Program-made: the position numbers and the translations under genes | Notes under the pieces: model-generated | Databases searched by the model: none | What the model was told of the DNA's origin: nothing | Seen by the model: only the letters and a program-made list of their open reading frames with translations | Shown: positions 46,377 through 55,877 of the stretch, one piece after another | Position numbering within the stretch: position 1 is the first letter of the stretch | Layout of the letters: every line of letters starts with the position of its first letter | Assembly: GCF_032842945.2 (NCBI RefSeq) | Contig: NZ_CP146606.1 | Coordinates: 2,298,501 to 2,362,500 of the forward strand | Reading direction: 5' to 3' | DNA from: Roseovarius sp. W115 | GTDB lineage: Bacteria > Pseudomonadota > Alphaproteobacteria > Rhodobacterales > Rhodobacteraceae | Length of the DNA stretch: 64,000 nt

Positions 46377-47507
46377 ATGTATACGCGATTTCAATGGCCC
46401 AGTCCGATAGATCATTTGCGTCGCAAAACACCTGATACGGCGATTTTGTACTTTTGTCCCGCAGTGTTACAAGCCACGGCGCAGTCATTTCAAGTCGGGT
46501 TTCCGGGGCTTGTGACCTATGCGGTCAAAGCAAATCCCAACAAGGGTGTGTTGGAAAACCTAAGCGCTGCGGGGCTGACCGCTTTTGACGTGGCCAGCCC
46601 GGCGGAGATGGCAGCGGTACGTGCGGTCGCGCCAGACGCGTTGCTGCATTACAACAACCCGGTGCGGTCCCCGGAGGAAGTGCGATGTGCGATTCAGCAT
46701 GGTGTGGTGTCCTATTCGGTGGATGAACTTTCGGAATTGGATAAACTGAACAACGTGCCGCAAGGCACGGAAATTGCGGTGCGTTTGGCACTTCCGGTCA
46801 AGGGCGCAGCCTATGATTTCGGGGCCAAGTTCGGAGCAGAACCGGAAGAGGCGGCGATGCTTTTGAGGCTGGTGGCGGAGCGGGGACATGCGCCAGCGAT
46901 TTGTTTTCATCCCGGAACCCAATGTGCCGATCCGGAGCCTTGGGGCACCTATATTCGTGCAGTGGCCGACATGGCGAAGGCCGCCGAGGTCAAACTGGCG
47001 CGGATCAATGTGGGCGGCGGGTTTGCGTCGAACCGGGATGGCGCGGCCCCCGATCTGACGGCAATTTTTGAGCATATTGGTGCAGTGACCCGAGAGGTTT
47101 TCGGCGCGGTCGCCCCGCAGCTTTTGTGTGAGCCGGGGCGCGCGATGGTGGCGGATGCATTTTGCCTGGCCACGCGGGTCAAGGCCACGCGCGACTCTGG
47201 GGCTGTGTTCTTGAACGATGGGCTTTATGGCGCACTGGCTGAGGCGCGGGACATGGGAGCCGTGGCGCGGGTGCGGGTGGTGTCGGAAGAGGGGACACTC
47301 CGTGAGGGCGCGAAATCACCCCGGATTGTCTTTGGTCCGACATGTGACAGTCTGGACCGGTTGCCCGAGCGGCTCCCACTGCCGTCTGACATCGCGGAAG
47401 GCGATTATGTGATTTTCGATGGCATGGGCGCCTATGGAGAATGCCTGGCCACGGCGTTTAACGGCTACGGACCATCCGCGCCGGTGCTTGTATCGCAATT
47501 CGAATAG
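46377..47507 (+). CDS. Type III PLP-dependent (ornithine-type) decarboxylase
   Basis: 376 residues, GAGG before ATG. PLP lysine in LVTYAVKANPNKGVLENLSA; substrate and phosphate motifs INVGGGFAS, LLCEPGRAMVADAF; C-terminal IVFGPTCDSLDRLPERLPLP with the active-site Cys-Asp of ornithine decarboxylases, and YVIFDGMGAYGECLATAFNG. Together they fit the alanine-racemase-fold ornithine/lysine decarboxylases that make putrescine or cadaverine. The divergent Lrp gene is the likely regulator. Confidence 0.9.
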   Translation: MYTRFQWPSPIDHLRRKTPDTAILYFCPAVLQATAQSFQVGFPGLVTYAVKANPNKGVLENLSAAGLTAFDVASPAEMAAVRAVAPDALLHYNNPVRSPEEVRCAIQHGVVSYSVDELSELDKLNNVPQGTEIAVRLALPVKGAAYDFGAKFGAEPEEAAMLLRLVAERGHAPAICFHPGTQCADPEPWGTYIRAVADMAKAAEVKLARINVGGGFASNRDGAAPDLTAIFEHIGAVTREVFGAVAPQLLCEPGRAMVADAFCLATRVKATRDSGAVFLNDGLYGALAEARDMGAVARVRVVSEEGTLREGAKSPRIVFGPTCDSLDRLPERLPLPSDIAEGDYVIFDGMGAYGECLATAFNGYGPSAPVLVSQFE

Positions 47508-47571
47508 GCGGGGCTGGACACCGCAGCGCGCCACGCTAGGGTCCGCGTGACCCATAAGGTGTGGAGCAGTC

Positions 47572-49877
47572 ATGGAAAAGTTTGGACGCAGTCAGCCTGT
47601 CACGCGGATCGAGGATCGGCGGTTTCTGACGGGGCATGGGCAATATGTCTCTGACTTTGCTCCGGATGGGTGTCTTCGTGGGTATTTCTTGCGCTCAGCG
47701 GTGGCGCATGCGGACTTCACACTGGATCTGAGTGAAGCACGCGCTGCACCGGGTGTGCATCTGGTTTTGGACTCAGATGGCCTCGCCGCCGCAGGCGTGA
47801 CCGAACCGATGCCAGCGATGGGTGTGCCAAACCGCGACGGCAGCAAGACACCCATTCCGCGCCGTCCCCTTTTGGCCGAAAATCGCGTTCGCTTTGTGGG
47901 CGAGGCGATGGTTTTCATTGTCGCTGATAATCTTGATGCGGCGCGTGATGCGGCGGAGCTGATCGAGATCGACTACGACGAGCGCGATGTTCATCTGGAC
48001 CTGGCGCCGGGCGGGTCACAATTGCATGAAGATGCACCTCAGAACCGGGCTTTTGATTGGGGTATTGGCGATGAGGCGGCCGCAGAGGTCGCGATTGCCC
48101 AGGCAACGCATGTGGTCAAGATGCATGTCGTGGACAACCGCATCATCGCCAACCCGATGGAAGGTCGTAGCGTTTTGGCGCAAGTCGAAGAGGGGCGGCT
48201 TCATATTGCGTTCAGTGGACAAAATGTATGGAACACTAAGCGGCATGCGGCGCGTATTCTGAGCATGCAACCTGAGGATATTCGGGTCACGATCCCGGAT
48301 GTTGGGGGCGGTTTTGGCATCAAGGCCCCGGACTACCCGGAGACATTTGTTGTGGCACAGGCCGCGAGGATGGTGGGGGCACCAGTGCTTTGGGTGGCGG
48401 ACCGGACCGAGACAATGCTGTCGGATAATGCAGGGCGGGACCTTGTGCATGACCTGGCGCTGGGCTTTGACGAAAACCTGAAGATCACCGGCTACCGCGT
48501 TGATACGCTTTGTAATTTGGGGGCTTACAATGGGCCTTTTGCACAGAACATTCAGACTGCACTTTTCTCAAAGGTCGTGATGGGGGTTTACGATGTGCAG
48601 AACGTCTATCTGCATGTTGAGGGCGTCTACACGAACACGACGCAAGTCGATGCCTATCGTGGCGCGGGGCGGCCCGAAGCCATTTTCGCGCTGGAGCGGA
48701 TCATGGATCAGGCAGCGCGGGAGCTCGGCGTGGATCCGTGGGAGTTGCGGCGGCGGAATTTCATCAAGGCGGATCAGTTCCCTTATGTCACGGCCATTGG
48801 CGAGACCTACGACGTGGGTGATTTTGACCGGGTGCTGAACCGGGTGGAAGAGCTTTCAGACAAGGCCGGTTTTGAAACTCGGCGCGCCGGGGCAGTGAAA
48901 CGGGGGAAGCTACGCGGTCTCGGTCTTTGTTTTTACATCGAGAGCATCCTTGGCGACCCGTCCGAGACTGCGCATATCGAGTTTACCGATGATGGCGGCG
49001 TGACGCTTTATGTGGGCACGCAATCCAACGGGCAGGGGCATGAGACGGTCTATGCGCAGTTCCTGCACGATCAGACTGGGGTTCCTGTGGATCAGATCAC
49101 CGTGGTGCAAGGCGACAGTGATCGGATTGAAAAGGGCGGCGGTACGGGGGATCCCGCTCTGTCACCGTGCAGAATAACGCGACGCTGGTGACAGTGGGTG
49201 CAATGGTGGGGGCGTTTACGCCATATCTTGCCGAGAAAATGGGCGTGGCTGAAGACGATATTCACTTCGACCATGAGACATTCCGCGCGCCGGGGTCAAA
49301 CATGACACCGACCTTGCTGGAAGCGGCCGAGATGGCGCGCACGGATGGGCGTCGCGATCTGTTGAACCATCGTGAAACCGCCAAGCTTCCGGCGCGGTCT
49401 TTTCCCAATGGGGCGCATGTCTGTGAGGTTGAGATTGATCCTGAGACGGGTCAGACAGAGATCGTCCACTACACAGTTGTCGATGATTTTGGCAACCTTA
49501 TCAACCCGCTGCTGGTCGAGGGGCAAGTGCATGGCGGGGTGGTGCAAGGCATTGGACAAGCGCTTTGCGAACGCGTGAGCTATGATGAGGACGCGCAGCT
49601 TTTGACAGCGTCTTTCATGGACTATGCCATGCCGCGTGCTGCAGATGTGCCTATGTTTACCTTTACGACCGAAGCGGTGCCGTCGACCACCAATGTCATG
49701 GGCATGAAAGGGTGTGGCGAGGCCGGGACGGTAGGTTCGATGGCGGCTGTGGCCAATGCGGTGGCAGATGCCTTGTCACACGCGGGTGTCGCGCGGGCAG
49801 ATATGCCCTTTACCCCGCACCGGGTATGGAAGATGCTGAACGAAGATGGACCTGACACGCTTCATTCGACCGCTTAA
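47572..49877 (+). pseudogene. Xanthine dehydrogenase-family molybdenum subunit (CoxL form-II-like), frameshifted
   Basis: The first frame (MEKFGRSQPVTRIEDRRFLT) runs to about 49150 (SDRIEKGGGTGD...). The rest continues in the -1 frame (NNATLVTVGAMVGAFTPYLA onward). Adding one G to the GGGGG run at 49147-49151 restores 768 residues reading GGGTGGSRSVTVQNNATLV. AYRGAGRPEA marks the form-II type of aerobic CO-dehydrogenase large subunit rather than AYRCSFR of true CODH. Gly-rich VTIPDVGGGFGIKAPDYPET binds the molybdopterin cofactor. No small or medium subunit gene is adjacent, so it is orphaned here. Confidence 0.85.
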
Positions 49878-50919
49878 GCGCCTGCTGCCGGGGCGTCCCC
49901 GGCGTGCTCCGCGTGTGCGCCGGACACATCGCAGTGCTGTGACGCATGTCATCATCCTTGATGGCACCATGTCGACCTTGAGCGAAGGCTGCGAAACAAA
50001 TGCAGGCCACACTTACAAGCTTTTGTCTGAAGTCGTCGGTTCGGGGCTTTCGATCTACTATGAGGCCGGTGTGCAATGGCCGGATTGGAAACGGACGACT
50101 GATGTCATTCTTGGCCGTGGCATCAACCGGCAGATCAAGCGCGCCTACGGGTATCTTGCGTCGCGATATCGCCCTGGAGACCGGATATTCCTTTTCGGGT
50201 TTTCGCGTGGTGCGTATGCAGTCCGCTCTTTGGCGGGTGTGATAGACCAGGTGGGTCTTTTGAAGCCGCAATATGCCACGGAACGACATATAGAGACGGC
50301 ATATCGCCACTATCGCGAAGAGCCAGGGCGCGACGTTGCCGAAGCTTTTACATCGCGCCGCTGCCATCCAGAGGTCGAAATCGAGATGCTCGGTGTCTGG
50401 GATACGGTCAAAGCGCTTGGATTATGTCTGCCGATTGTCTGGCGGTTCAGCACGCCCAAACATGCCTTTCACAACCATGAACTTGGCCCTCATATTCGCC
50501 ACGGGTATCATGCTCTTGCTCTGCACGAGACGCGTAAAGCCTATGCGCCTGTGCTATGGAATACACAGACCGACATGCCGGGGGCCAAGGGGCGGATTGA
50601 GCAGGTCTGGTTTCGCGGCAGTCATGGTGATGTTGGCGGGCAGCTGGACGGATTTCATGCGGCCCGACCGTTGTCGAATATCCCACTGGTGTGGATGCTG
50701 GAGCGTGCAGGCCATCATGGGCTGGAACTTCCCGAAGGGTGGCAAGAACGGTTTGAGCGAAATGCCATGGCGCCATCAGTGGGCACTTGGCGCGGCTGGG
50801 CGCGGATTTTCCTGATGCGTGCACCGCGCAAAATGGGTCAGGACCCGTCAGAGCGGTTGCACGAGTCAGTTGAGGCCGCGACCAAAGAAGAGGTGACGGG
50901 GGCGGAACCTGCGGTTTGA
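49846..50919 (+). CDS. DUF2235 (Tle1-like alpha/beta-hydrolase) protein
   Basis: 357 residues; its start overlaps the 3' end of the CoxL-like gene by 32 bases. The core is THVIILDGTMSTLSEGCETN (oxyanion region), RIFLFGFSRGAYAVRSLAGV (GxSRGA nucleophile elbow) and QVWFRGSHGDVGGQLDGFHA with the catalytic Asp/His. The family includes type VI phospholipase effectors, but there is no VgrG or immunity gene here and no signal peptide, so a housekeeping hydrolase is more likely. Confidence 0.88.
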   Translation: MDLTRFIRPLKRLLPGRPRRAPRVRRTHRSAVTHVIILDGTMSTLSEGCETNAGHTYKLLSEVVGSGLSIYYEAGVQWPDWKRTTDVILGRGINRQIKRAYGYLASRYRPGDRIFLFGFSRGAYAVRSLAGVIDQVGLLKPQYATERHIETAYRHYREEPGRDVAEAFTSRRCHPEVEIEMLGVWDTVKALGLCLPIVWRFSTPKHAFHNHELGPHIRHGYHALALHETRKAYAPVLWNTQTDMPGAKGRIEQVWFRGSHGDVGGQLDGFHAARPLSNIPLVWMLERAGHHGLELPEGWQERFERNAMAPSVGTWRGWARIFLMRAPRKMGQDPSERLHESVEAATKEEVTGAEPAV

Positions 50920-50921
50920 GC

Positions 50922-50946
50922 TAAAAAAGCCCCCACTCATGGGGGC
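50922..50946 (-). terminator. Rho-independent terminator of metF
   Basis: GCCCCC (50929-50934) and GGGGGC (50941-50946) around ACTCAT. Read on the minus strand the stem is followed by TTTTTT, so it ends the metF transcript. Confidence 0.85.
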
Positions 50947-50994
50947 GAGCGGGGGCAGGGTGTGCAGGCTTGGGGCCCTCACAGGGGTCTGATG

Positions 50995-51861
50995 TCAGGC
51001 GACGTGGCGCAGTTCCGTTTTGGGTGTGACGCCCAAAGCGTGGCAGATGTCGCGGGTCAATTCGGGGCGGTTGAGTGTGTAGAAGTGTAAGTGTTGGACG
51101 CCCTCGTCCAATAGATCGCTGCAAAGTTCTGTCGCAATTGCGGTGGCCAGAAGCTCTTCACGCCCGTCGCGCACAGCCTTGTCAAATGCGTCGCTGAGCC
51201 AGGTCGGGATGGAAGCGCCACAGGCCTTGGCAAACCGGCGGGTGCCGGACCAGTTTTCGATGGGCAACACACCGGGAATGATGGGAGCGTTGATCCCCGC
51301 CCTGGCACAGGCGTCACGGAAGCGAAAGAAGGTTTCGGCTTCAAAGAAGAATTGCGTGATTGCCTCAGATGCACCTGCATCTACCTTGCGCTTGAGCCAA
51401 TCAATATTGGCTTTTTGGCTTGCAGCCTCGGGATGTTTTTCCGGGTAGGCACCGACACGAATGTTGAAGTTGCCGGTGTCTGCCAGCGACGAGATCAACT
51501 CACAACTATCGGCAAATCCGTTTGGGTGCGGCTCAAAGTTCGCAGCCCCCTTAGGAGGATCGCCGCGCAGAGCGACGATGTCTTTTACACCCGCCTTGGC
51601 ATAGTCTTGCGCGACGGCAAGTGTTTCTTCACGGCTTGCGCCAACGCATGTCAGGTGGGCCGCGACGTTCAGGCCGCTGGATTTGTGCAAAGTGGCCACG
51701 GCATCGCGCGTCAGTTCCCGCGTGGTGCCGCCTGCGCCGTATGTGACGGACACAAATTGCGGGGCAAGCGGGGCGAGAGCCTGCACCGTGTCCCACAGTC
51801 GAAACGACGCCTCCAGCGATTTTGGCGGGAAGAATTCGAAGGATACGGATGGCGCGGACAT
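50995..51861 (-). CDS. metF: Methylenetetrahydrofolate reductase
   Basis: 288 residues from ATG 51861 (MSAPSVSFEFFPPKSLEASF), AGGAGT 8 bases upstream; a frame to 51903 would run into the operator region. SFEFFPPK is the N-terminal motif; FVSVTYGAGGTTRELTRDAV, HLTCVGASREETLAVAQDYA and IVALRGDPPKGAANFEPHPN (RGDPP) are conserved FAD-site segments. It reduces methylene-THF to methyl-THF for methionine synthesis. It is divergent from a LysR-type regulator with paired operator-like sites between. Confidence 0.93.
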   Translation of the reverse strand: MSAPSVSFEFFPPKSLEASFRLWDTVQALAPLAPQFVSVTYGAGGTTRELTRDAVATLHKSSGLNVAAHLTCVGASREETLAVAQDYAKAGVKDIVALRGDPPKGAANFEPHPNGFADSCELISSLADTGNFNIRVGAYPEKHPEAASQKANIDWLKRKVDAGASEAITQFFFEAETFFRFRDACARAGINAPIIPGVLPIENWSGTRRFAKACGASIPTWLSDAFDKAVRDGREELLATAIATELCSDLLDEGVQHLHFYTLNRPELTRDICHALGVTPKTELRHVA

Positions 51862-51914
51862 GGCAGTGAACTCCTGTAAGAGCGGATGAGAACCTTGTCG
51901 CAAAGTCGTTTATG

Positions 51915-51958
51915 TGAGACAACTTCATAAAATTCATTGTTTGAATGAGGCGACCTCA
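51915..51958. promoter_or_regulatory. Pair of MetR-like operator sites between metF and the LysR gene
   Basis: TGAGACAACTTCA (51915-51927) and TGAGGCGACCTCA (51946-51958) are 13-mers starting 31 bases apart, close to three helical turns. Both fit TGAxxxxxxTCA, resembling the E. coli MetR consensus TGAANNNNNTTCA. Each is close to one divergent start. Binding by the adjacent LysR protein is inferred. Confidence 0.7.
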
Positions 51959-51964
51959 TAAAAA

Positions 51965-52882
51965 ATGCATATCGACTTTCGACATCTCCGCACCATTCGT
52001 GCCATTCATCAGGCGGGTGGTCTGGCACGCGCGGCTGATCTTTTGCACATCACTCAGTCTGCTTTGTCGCATCAGATCAAAGGGTTGGAAGACCAGGCGG
52101 GAGTTGAGTTGTTCGTGCGGCGGTCCAAACCTCTGAAGCTTTCGGCGGCGGGTTTGAGGTTGTTGCGGGTGGCTGAAAAGGTGCTGCCTGAGGTTGAGGC
52201 GCTTGAGGCAGAGTTTTCGGGCTTGCGCCAGGGCAGCGCTGGACGATTGCATATCGCCGTCGAATGTCATGCCTGTTTTGAGTGGCTCTTCCCGGTGCTG
52301 GAGCGGTTTCGCCAGACATGGGCCGATGTGGATATTGATATCCGTCCCGGGCTTGCCTTTGATGCGTTGCCGGCTCTGCAGAAGGAAGAGGTGGATTTGG
52401 TTGTGTCGTCGGATCCTGAAACGTTGGATGGTGTTGTTTTTCAACCGCTTTTCGACTATGAGCCGTTGTTTGTTGCCTCAAGTCAGCATGCTCTGACTGC
52501 CCGGGATCACGTTATCGCCGAAGATTTTCGAGATGAGACGCTTATCACATACCCGGTGGATCGGTCGCGGTTGGATGTGTTCACCGAATTGTTGACGCCC
52601 GCCAAGGTCGAGCCGCGTGCGGTACGCCAGATCGAACTGACGGCCGTGATCCTGCTTTTGGTGGCGTCCAACCGCGGTGTCGCGGTCTTGCCCGACTGGG
52701 TTTTGCGAGAGCAGCGCAGCAGCACGGAATACGTGACCCGGAAACTGACTCCCAAGGGCGTGACCAAACGGCTTTATGCAGCGGTCAGAGAAGATGATGC
52801 GGATAAGCCCTTCATGGCGCATTTGATCCGTCTGGCACGGGAAATTCCGCTGCATTTGCAAAAGCCCGTGGAACCAGCATGA
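51965..52882 (+). CDS. metR: LysR-type transcriptional regulator, MetR-like
   Basis: 305 residues. The winged helix-turn-helix is HIDFRHLRTIRAIHQAGGLA followed by RAADLLHITQSALSHQIKGL, and the effector domain follows (HIAVECHACFEWLFPVLERF). ECHACFEWL is the part that best fits MetR, which senses homocysteine. It diverges from metF with a 103-bp spacer carrying two MetR-like sites. No clear ribosome-binding site precedes ATG 51965. The symbol is a family-level inference. Confidence 0.8.
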   Translation: MHIDFRHLRTIRAIHQAGGLARAADLLHITQSALSHQIKGLEDQAGVELFVRRSKPLKLSAAGLRLLRVAEKVLPEVEALEAEFSGLRQGSAGRLHIAVECHACFEWLFPVLERFRQTWADVDIDIRPGLAFDALPALQKEEVDLVVSSDPETLDGVVFQPLFDYEPLFVASSQHALTARDHVIAEDFRDETLITYPVDRSRLDVFTELLTPAKVEPRAVRQIELTAVILLLVASNRGVAVLPDWVLREQRSSTEYVTRKLTPKGVTKRLYAAVREDDADKPFMAHLIRLAREIPLHLQKPVEPA

Positions 52883-52956
52883 GCGACGTGGCTTGTGACC
52901 CTGTCGCGTTGGCACTAAGCATCTAGGTGACCTGAACAAGACGTCGGATCTATGTC

Positions 52957-54105
52957 GTGACACGCCTGCCTCTCTCAGTTGTTGTTCCCGCCCGCAATGA
53001 GGCTGAGACGATTGGTTCAGTTGTCCACCATCTTCTGAGTATGGACTGGGTCGATGAGGTGGTCGTTGTCGACAATGCCTCACAGGATGACACCGCAAAA
53101 CTGGCGCAGGAGGCGGGCGCGCGGAGCGTATTTGAGCCGCAAGCCGGAATGGGCCATGCCGTGCGCGCTGGACTGGCCGCTGCGGCCCATGACTGGGTGA
53201 TGAAAGTTGACGCGGATCTGGAAAAGTTTAACGTTAAACTATTTTCTGAAATGGTGGATGCGCGTGGTGGCAATATCGGCCTGATCAAAGGTGACTGGAC
53301 CGATCCCAAAGACAACATGCCGATGACGCGGTTACTCGTAAAGCCGGGAATTGCCTGGCTTTTCCCGGGGCTCTCGGGGCTACGATCTCCGAACACCGGA
53401 ATCTACCTCGTCAACCGCTCACTTATCGCCCATCAGGAAATCGTAGGCAATTATGCCGCTGATCTGGACGTCATGGTGCGTGTTTATGCCGCCGGAGCGG
53501 AGGTGATCGAGGCCGATATTGGCCGGATCGAGCATGATATGCGCGATGTTGGTCACTACAACAAGATGGCTGAAACGATCATGGGGTTTTTGCTGTTATG
53601 TCAGCAGACCCGGATCACCGAAGAAGTTGTTGTTCTGGCTCAGACCGCCGGGGACGTATTGCAAAATGCCCTTGGGCTTTGCTCTGTGCGGGCCAAGGCG
53701 GGTGCGCTGGTGACTGTCTTTTTGGAAGACGTGGGGTCAGCGCAAGCAGAAGTTCTGAAAGATACATTGGCGGCGTGGCCTACATCCCGGGTTTTGCCGC
53801 TCGCGGAGGCAAAAACCTTTGCGCCGGAGGGTCCTGAAGAGCGTATTCAACTGCTTTGTTCTGCCGCTTTGTCAGTACACGGGTTTGATGTGCAGACAGG
53901 TCTGACAGCGCGCGGTTGTTCAATGCCAGAGCCGCTTGTGATGGCAGGTTCTGATGGATTTCGGTCGGATCATGGGTTCGATGTCACATCCGTTCTTGAC
54001 GTGAAGTCGAACGCCCTGACCCTCGCAGGGCTACCGCCGGCCGCGTCGCCGCGCGAAGTGTTTCAAAGCCTAAGCAGCTATGTGAACAAGGCCAAAGCCT
54101 CATGA
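52957..54105 (+). CDS. GT2 family glycosyltransferase with an unassigned C-terminal domain
   Basis: 382 residues from GTG 52957. A family-2 glycosyltransferase domain (1-230): LPLSVVVPARNEAETIGSVV, VVVVDNASQDDTAKLAQEAG and the DxD-like VMKVDADLEKFN. It resembles glucosyl-3-phosphoglycerate synthases (FPGLSGLRSPNTGIYLVNRS). The last 150 residues (after LLCQQTRITEEVVVLAQTAG) have no family I recognise. Its stop overlaps the start of the following hydrolase gene (ATGA), implying a functional pair. Confidence 0.8.
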   Translation: MTRLPLSVVVPARNEAETIGSVVHHLLSMDWVDEVVVVDNASQDDTAKLAQEAGARSVFEPQAGMGHAVRAGLAAAAHDWVMKVDADLEKFNVKLFSEMVDARGGNIGLIKGDWTDPKDNMPMTRLLVKPGIAWLFPGLSGLRSPNTGIYLVNRSLIAHQEIVGNYAADLDVMVRVYAAGAEVIEADIGRIEHDMRDVGHYNKMAETIMGFLLLCQQTRITEEVVVLAQTAGDVLQNALGLCSVRAKAGALVTVFLEDVGSAQAEVLKDTLAAWPTSRVLPLAEAKTFAPEGPEERIQLLCSAALSVHGFDVQTGLTARGCSMPEPLVMAGSDGFRSDHGFDVTSVLDVKSNALTLAGLPPAASPREVFQSLSSYVNKAKAS

Positions 54106-54986
54106 AAATCGCCACCGCAGCCTATCCGCTTGATCCGGTCAAAACCTGGAGCGCCTATGCCCAAAAGATAGAAACCTGGGTTGCAGAGGCGGCGGAGCAG
54201 GAGGCTAAGCTATTGGTTTTCCCTGAATATGCGGCCATGGAGTTGGCCATGCTGTCAGGACCTGAGGTGGCTTCGGATTTGGAGAAATCCTTGCACGCGG
54301 TGTCCGACCGTGTGCCAGAGGCGGACGCTTTGCATGTTGAGCTGGCGGCCAAATATGACGTGCACATCTGTGCAGGCTCTGCGCCGGTTTATGATCCCGA
54401 GCTTGGAGATCGTCCTGTCAATCGCGCACGGCTGATCACACCAACGGGTGCAATTGGCATTCAGGACAAACAGATCATGACGCGATGGGAGCGTGATCCG
54501 ATGCACGCTGTGTCAGGTGGTGGGCTGCGCCTCTTTGATACAGAGATCGGCAAAATTGGCATACTTATCTGTTATGACAGTGAATTTCCGCTTCTGGGCC
54601 GGGCGCTTCATGATGCGGATTTGATCCTTGCCCCTTCCTGCACAGAGGCTTTGTCAGGGTATTGGCGGGTCCGGATTGGGGCAATGGCCCGTGCTCTTGA
54701 AACGCAATGCGTCAGCGTGATGGCGTCTTTGGTGGGAGAGGCGCCTTGGAACGAAGTGGCGGACCTAACCACGGGGATGGGGGGTATTTTCGGCCCTCCT
54801 GATGCCGGGTTTCCAGAGACGGGTGTTTTGGCCGAAGGAGCCCTCAACGCGCCAGGCTGGACCTACGCCGAGGTTGATCTTGAGCAAATTGCCCATGTCC
54901 GTGCCGATGGGCGAGTGCTGGGGCGGACGCATTGGGCCGAACAAGAGGGCCGTGACAAACGCGTGACGTCGCGGTCTCTAAAGTAA
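54102..54986 (+). CDS. Carbon-nitrogen hydrolase (nitrilase superfamily)
   Basis: 294 residues. Catalytic triad visible: Glu in LLVFPEYAAMELAML, Lys in IGIQDKQIMTRWERDP, Cys in IGILICYDSEFPLLGRALHD. C-terminal ETQCVSVMASLVGEAPWNEV is typical. Members hydrolyse amides, nitriles or carbamoyl groups; the substrate is unknown. ATGA overlap with the glycosyltransferase gene suggests the two act in one pathway, possibly on a glycosylated or amidated compatible solute. Confidence 0.88.
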   Translation: MKIATAAYPLDPVKTWSAYAQKIETWVAEAAEQEAKLLVFPEYAAMELAMLSGPEVASDLEKSLHAVSDRVPEADALHVELAAKYDVHICAGSAPVYDPELGDRPVNRARLITPTGAIGIQDKQIMTRWERDPMHAVSGGGLRLFDTEIGKIGILICYDSEFPLLGRALHDADLILAPSCTEALSGYWRVRIGAMARALETQCVSVMASLVGEAPWNEVADLTTGMGGIFGPPDAGFPETGVLAEGALNAPGWTYAEVDLEQIAHVRADGRVLGRTHWAEQEGRDKRVTSRSLK

Positions 54987-55065
54987 TATTCAGCTTGAAA
55001 AACACTACAAATAGGACCATTTAAGGCGCGTCCCAATGTGAGGGACGCCAAACAAAGGAGATACC

Positions 55066-55284
55066 ATGGCCAAGGAAGACACGCTCGAATTTCCAGGTGT
55101 CGTCAAGGAACTCCTGCCTAACGCGACATTCCGGGTCGAGCTTGAGAACGGCCATGAGATTATCGCCCACACGGCAGGAAAGATGCGCAAGAACCGCATT
55201 CGGGTTCTGGCAGGCGACAAAGTTCAAGTCGAGATGACCCCCTATGATCTGACCAAAGGTCGGATCAACTATCGCTTTAAGTAA
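55066..55284 (+). CDS. infA: Translation initiation factor IF-1
   Basis: 72 residues, AAGGAGA before [43 protein letters not shown] and [12 protein letters not shown] give the full OB-fold of IF-1 at its universal length. First gene of infA-maf-RNase E/G-yacG. Confidence 0.97.
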   Translation: MAKEDTLEFPGVVKELLPNATFRVELENGHEIIAHTAGKMRKNRIRVLAGDKVQVEMTPYDLTKGRINYRFK

Positions 55285-55298
55285 GCGTTTGAAATGAC

Positions 55299-55877
55299 AT
55301 GCGTTTGATCCTTGGATCGGGCAGTCCGCGTCGGCGCGAGCTGTTGGCGCAGATTGGCGTGGTGGCGGATGACATTTGCGCACCCGACATAGACGAGACC
55401 CCTCAAAAAGGTGAATTGCCCCGTCCGTATTGCGCGCGCATGGCTCGCGAAAAGGCAAACGCGGTTGAGGCGTCAGAAGGTGATGTGGTTTTGTCAGCGG
55501 ACACAACTGTTGCCCTGGGCCGGCGCATTTTGGGTAAACCGGAAAACGCGGAGGAGGCGGAGGCGTTTCTACGCCTGATGTCGGGGCGGCGGCACAAGGT
55601 GATTACCGCTGTTGCGGTGCGTCGGGGGGACCAGATCTGGGAAAAGGATGTGGTCACGGATGTGAAAATGAAACATTTGTCTGAGATCGAATTGCGCGCC
55701 TATCTGGCCACTGAGGATTGGCGTGGCAAGGCCGGGGCCTATGGAATTCAAGGCCCGGCTGGGGCGCTCATTCCCTGGATTCAAGGCTCCTTTACGGCTG
55801 TTGTTGGCTTGCCTTTGACCGAAACCGCCGGGCTCTTACTGGCGGCGGGATATCCTGTGTTTGAGGGTGGCGCATGA
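55299..55877 (+). CDS. Maf-like nucleoside triphosphate pyrophosphatase
   Basis: 192 residues. [20 protein letters not shown] (SxSPRR P-loop-like motif), [34 protein letters not shown] and [20 protein letters not shown] are all Maf signatures. It hydrolyses non-canonical or modified nucleotides (m7GTP, dTTP/UTP). It ends in an ATGA overlap with the RNase E/G gene. Confidence 0.93.
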   Translation: MRLILGSGSPRRRELLAQIGVVADDICAPDIDETPQKGELPRPYCARMAREKANAVEASEGDVVLSADTTVALGRRILGKPENAEEAEAFLRLMSGRRHKVITAVAVRRGDQIWEKDVVTDVKMKHLSEIELRAYLATEDWRGKAGAYGIQGPAGALIPWIQGSFTAVVGLPLTETAGLLLAAGYPVFEGGA

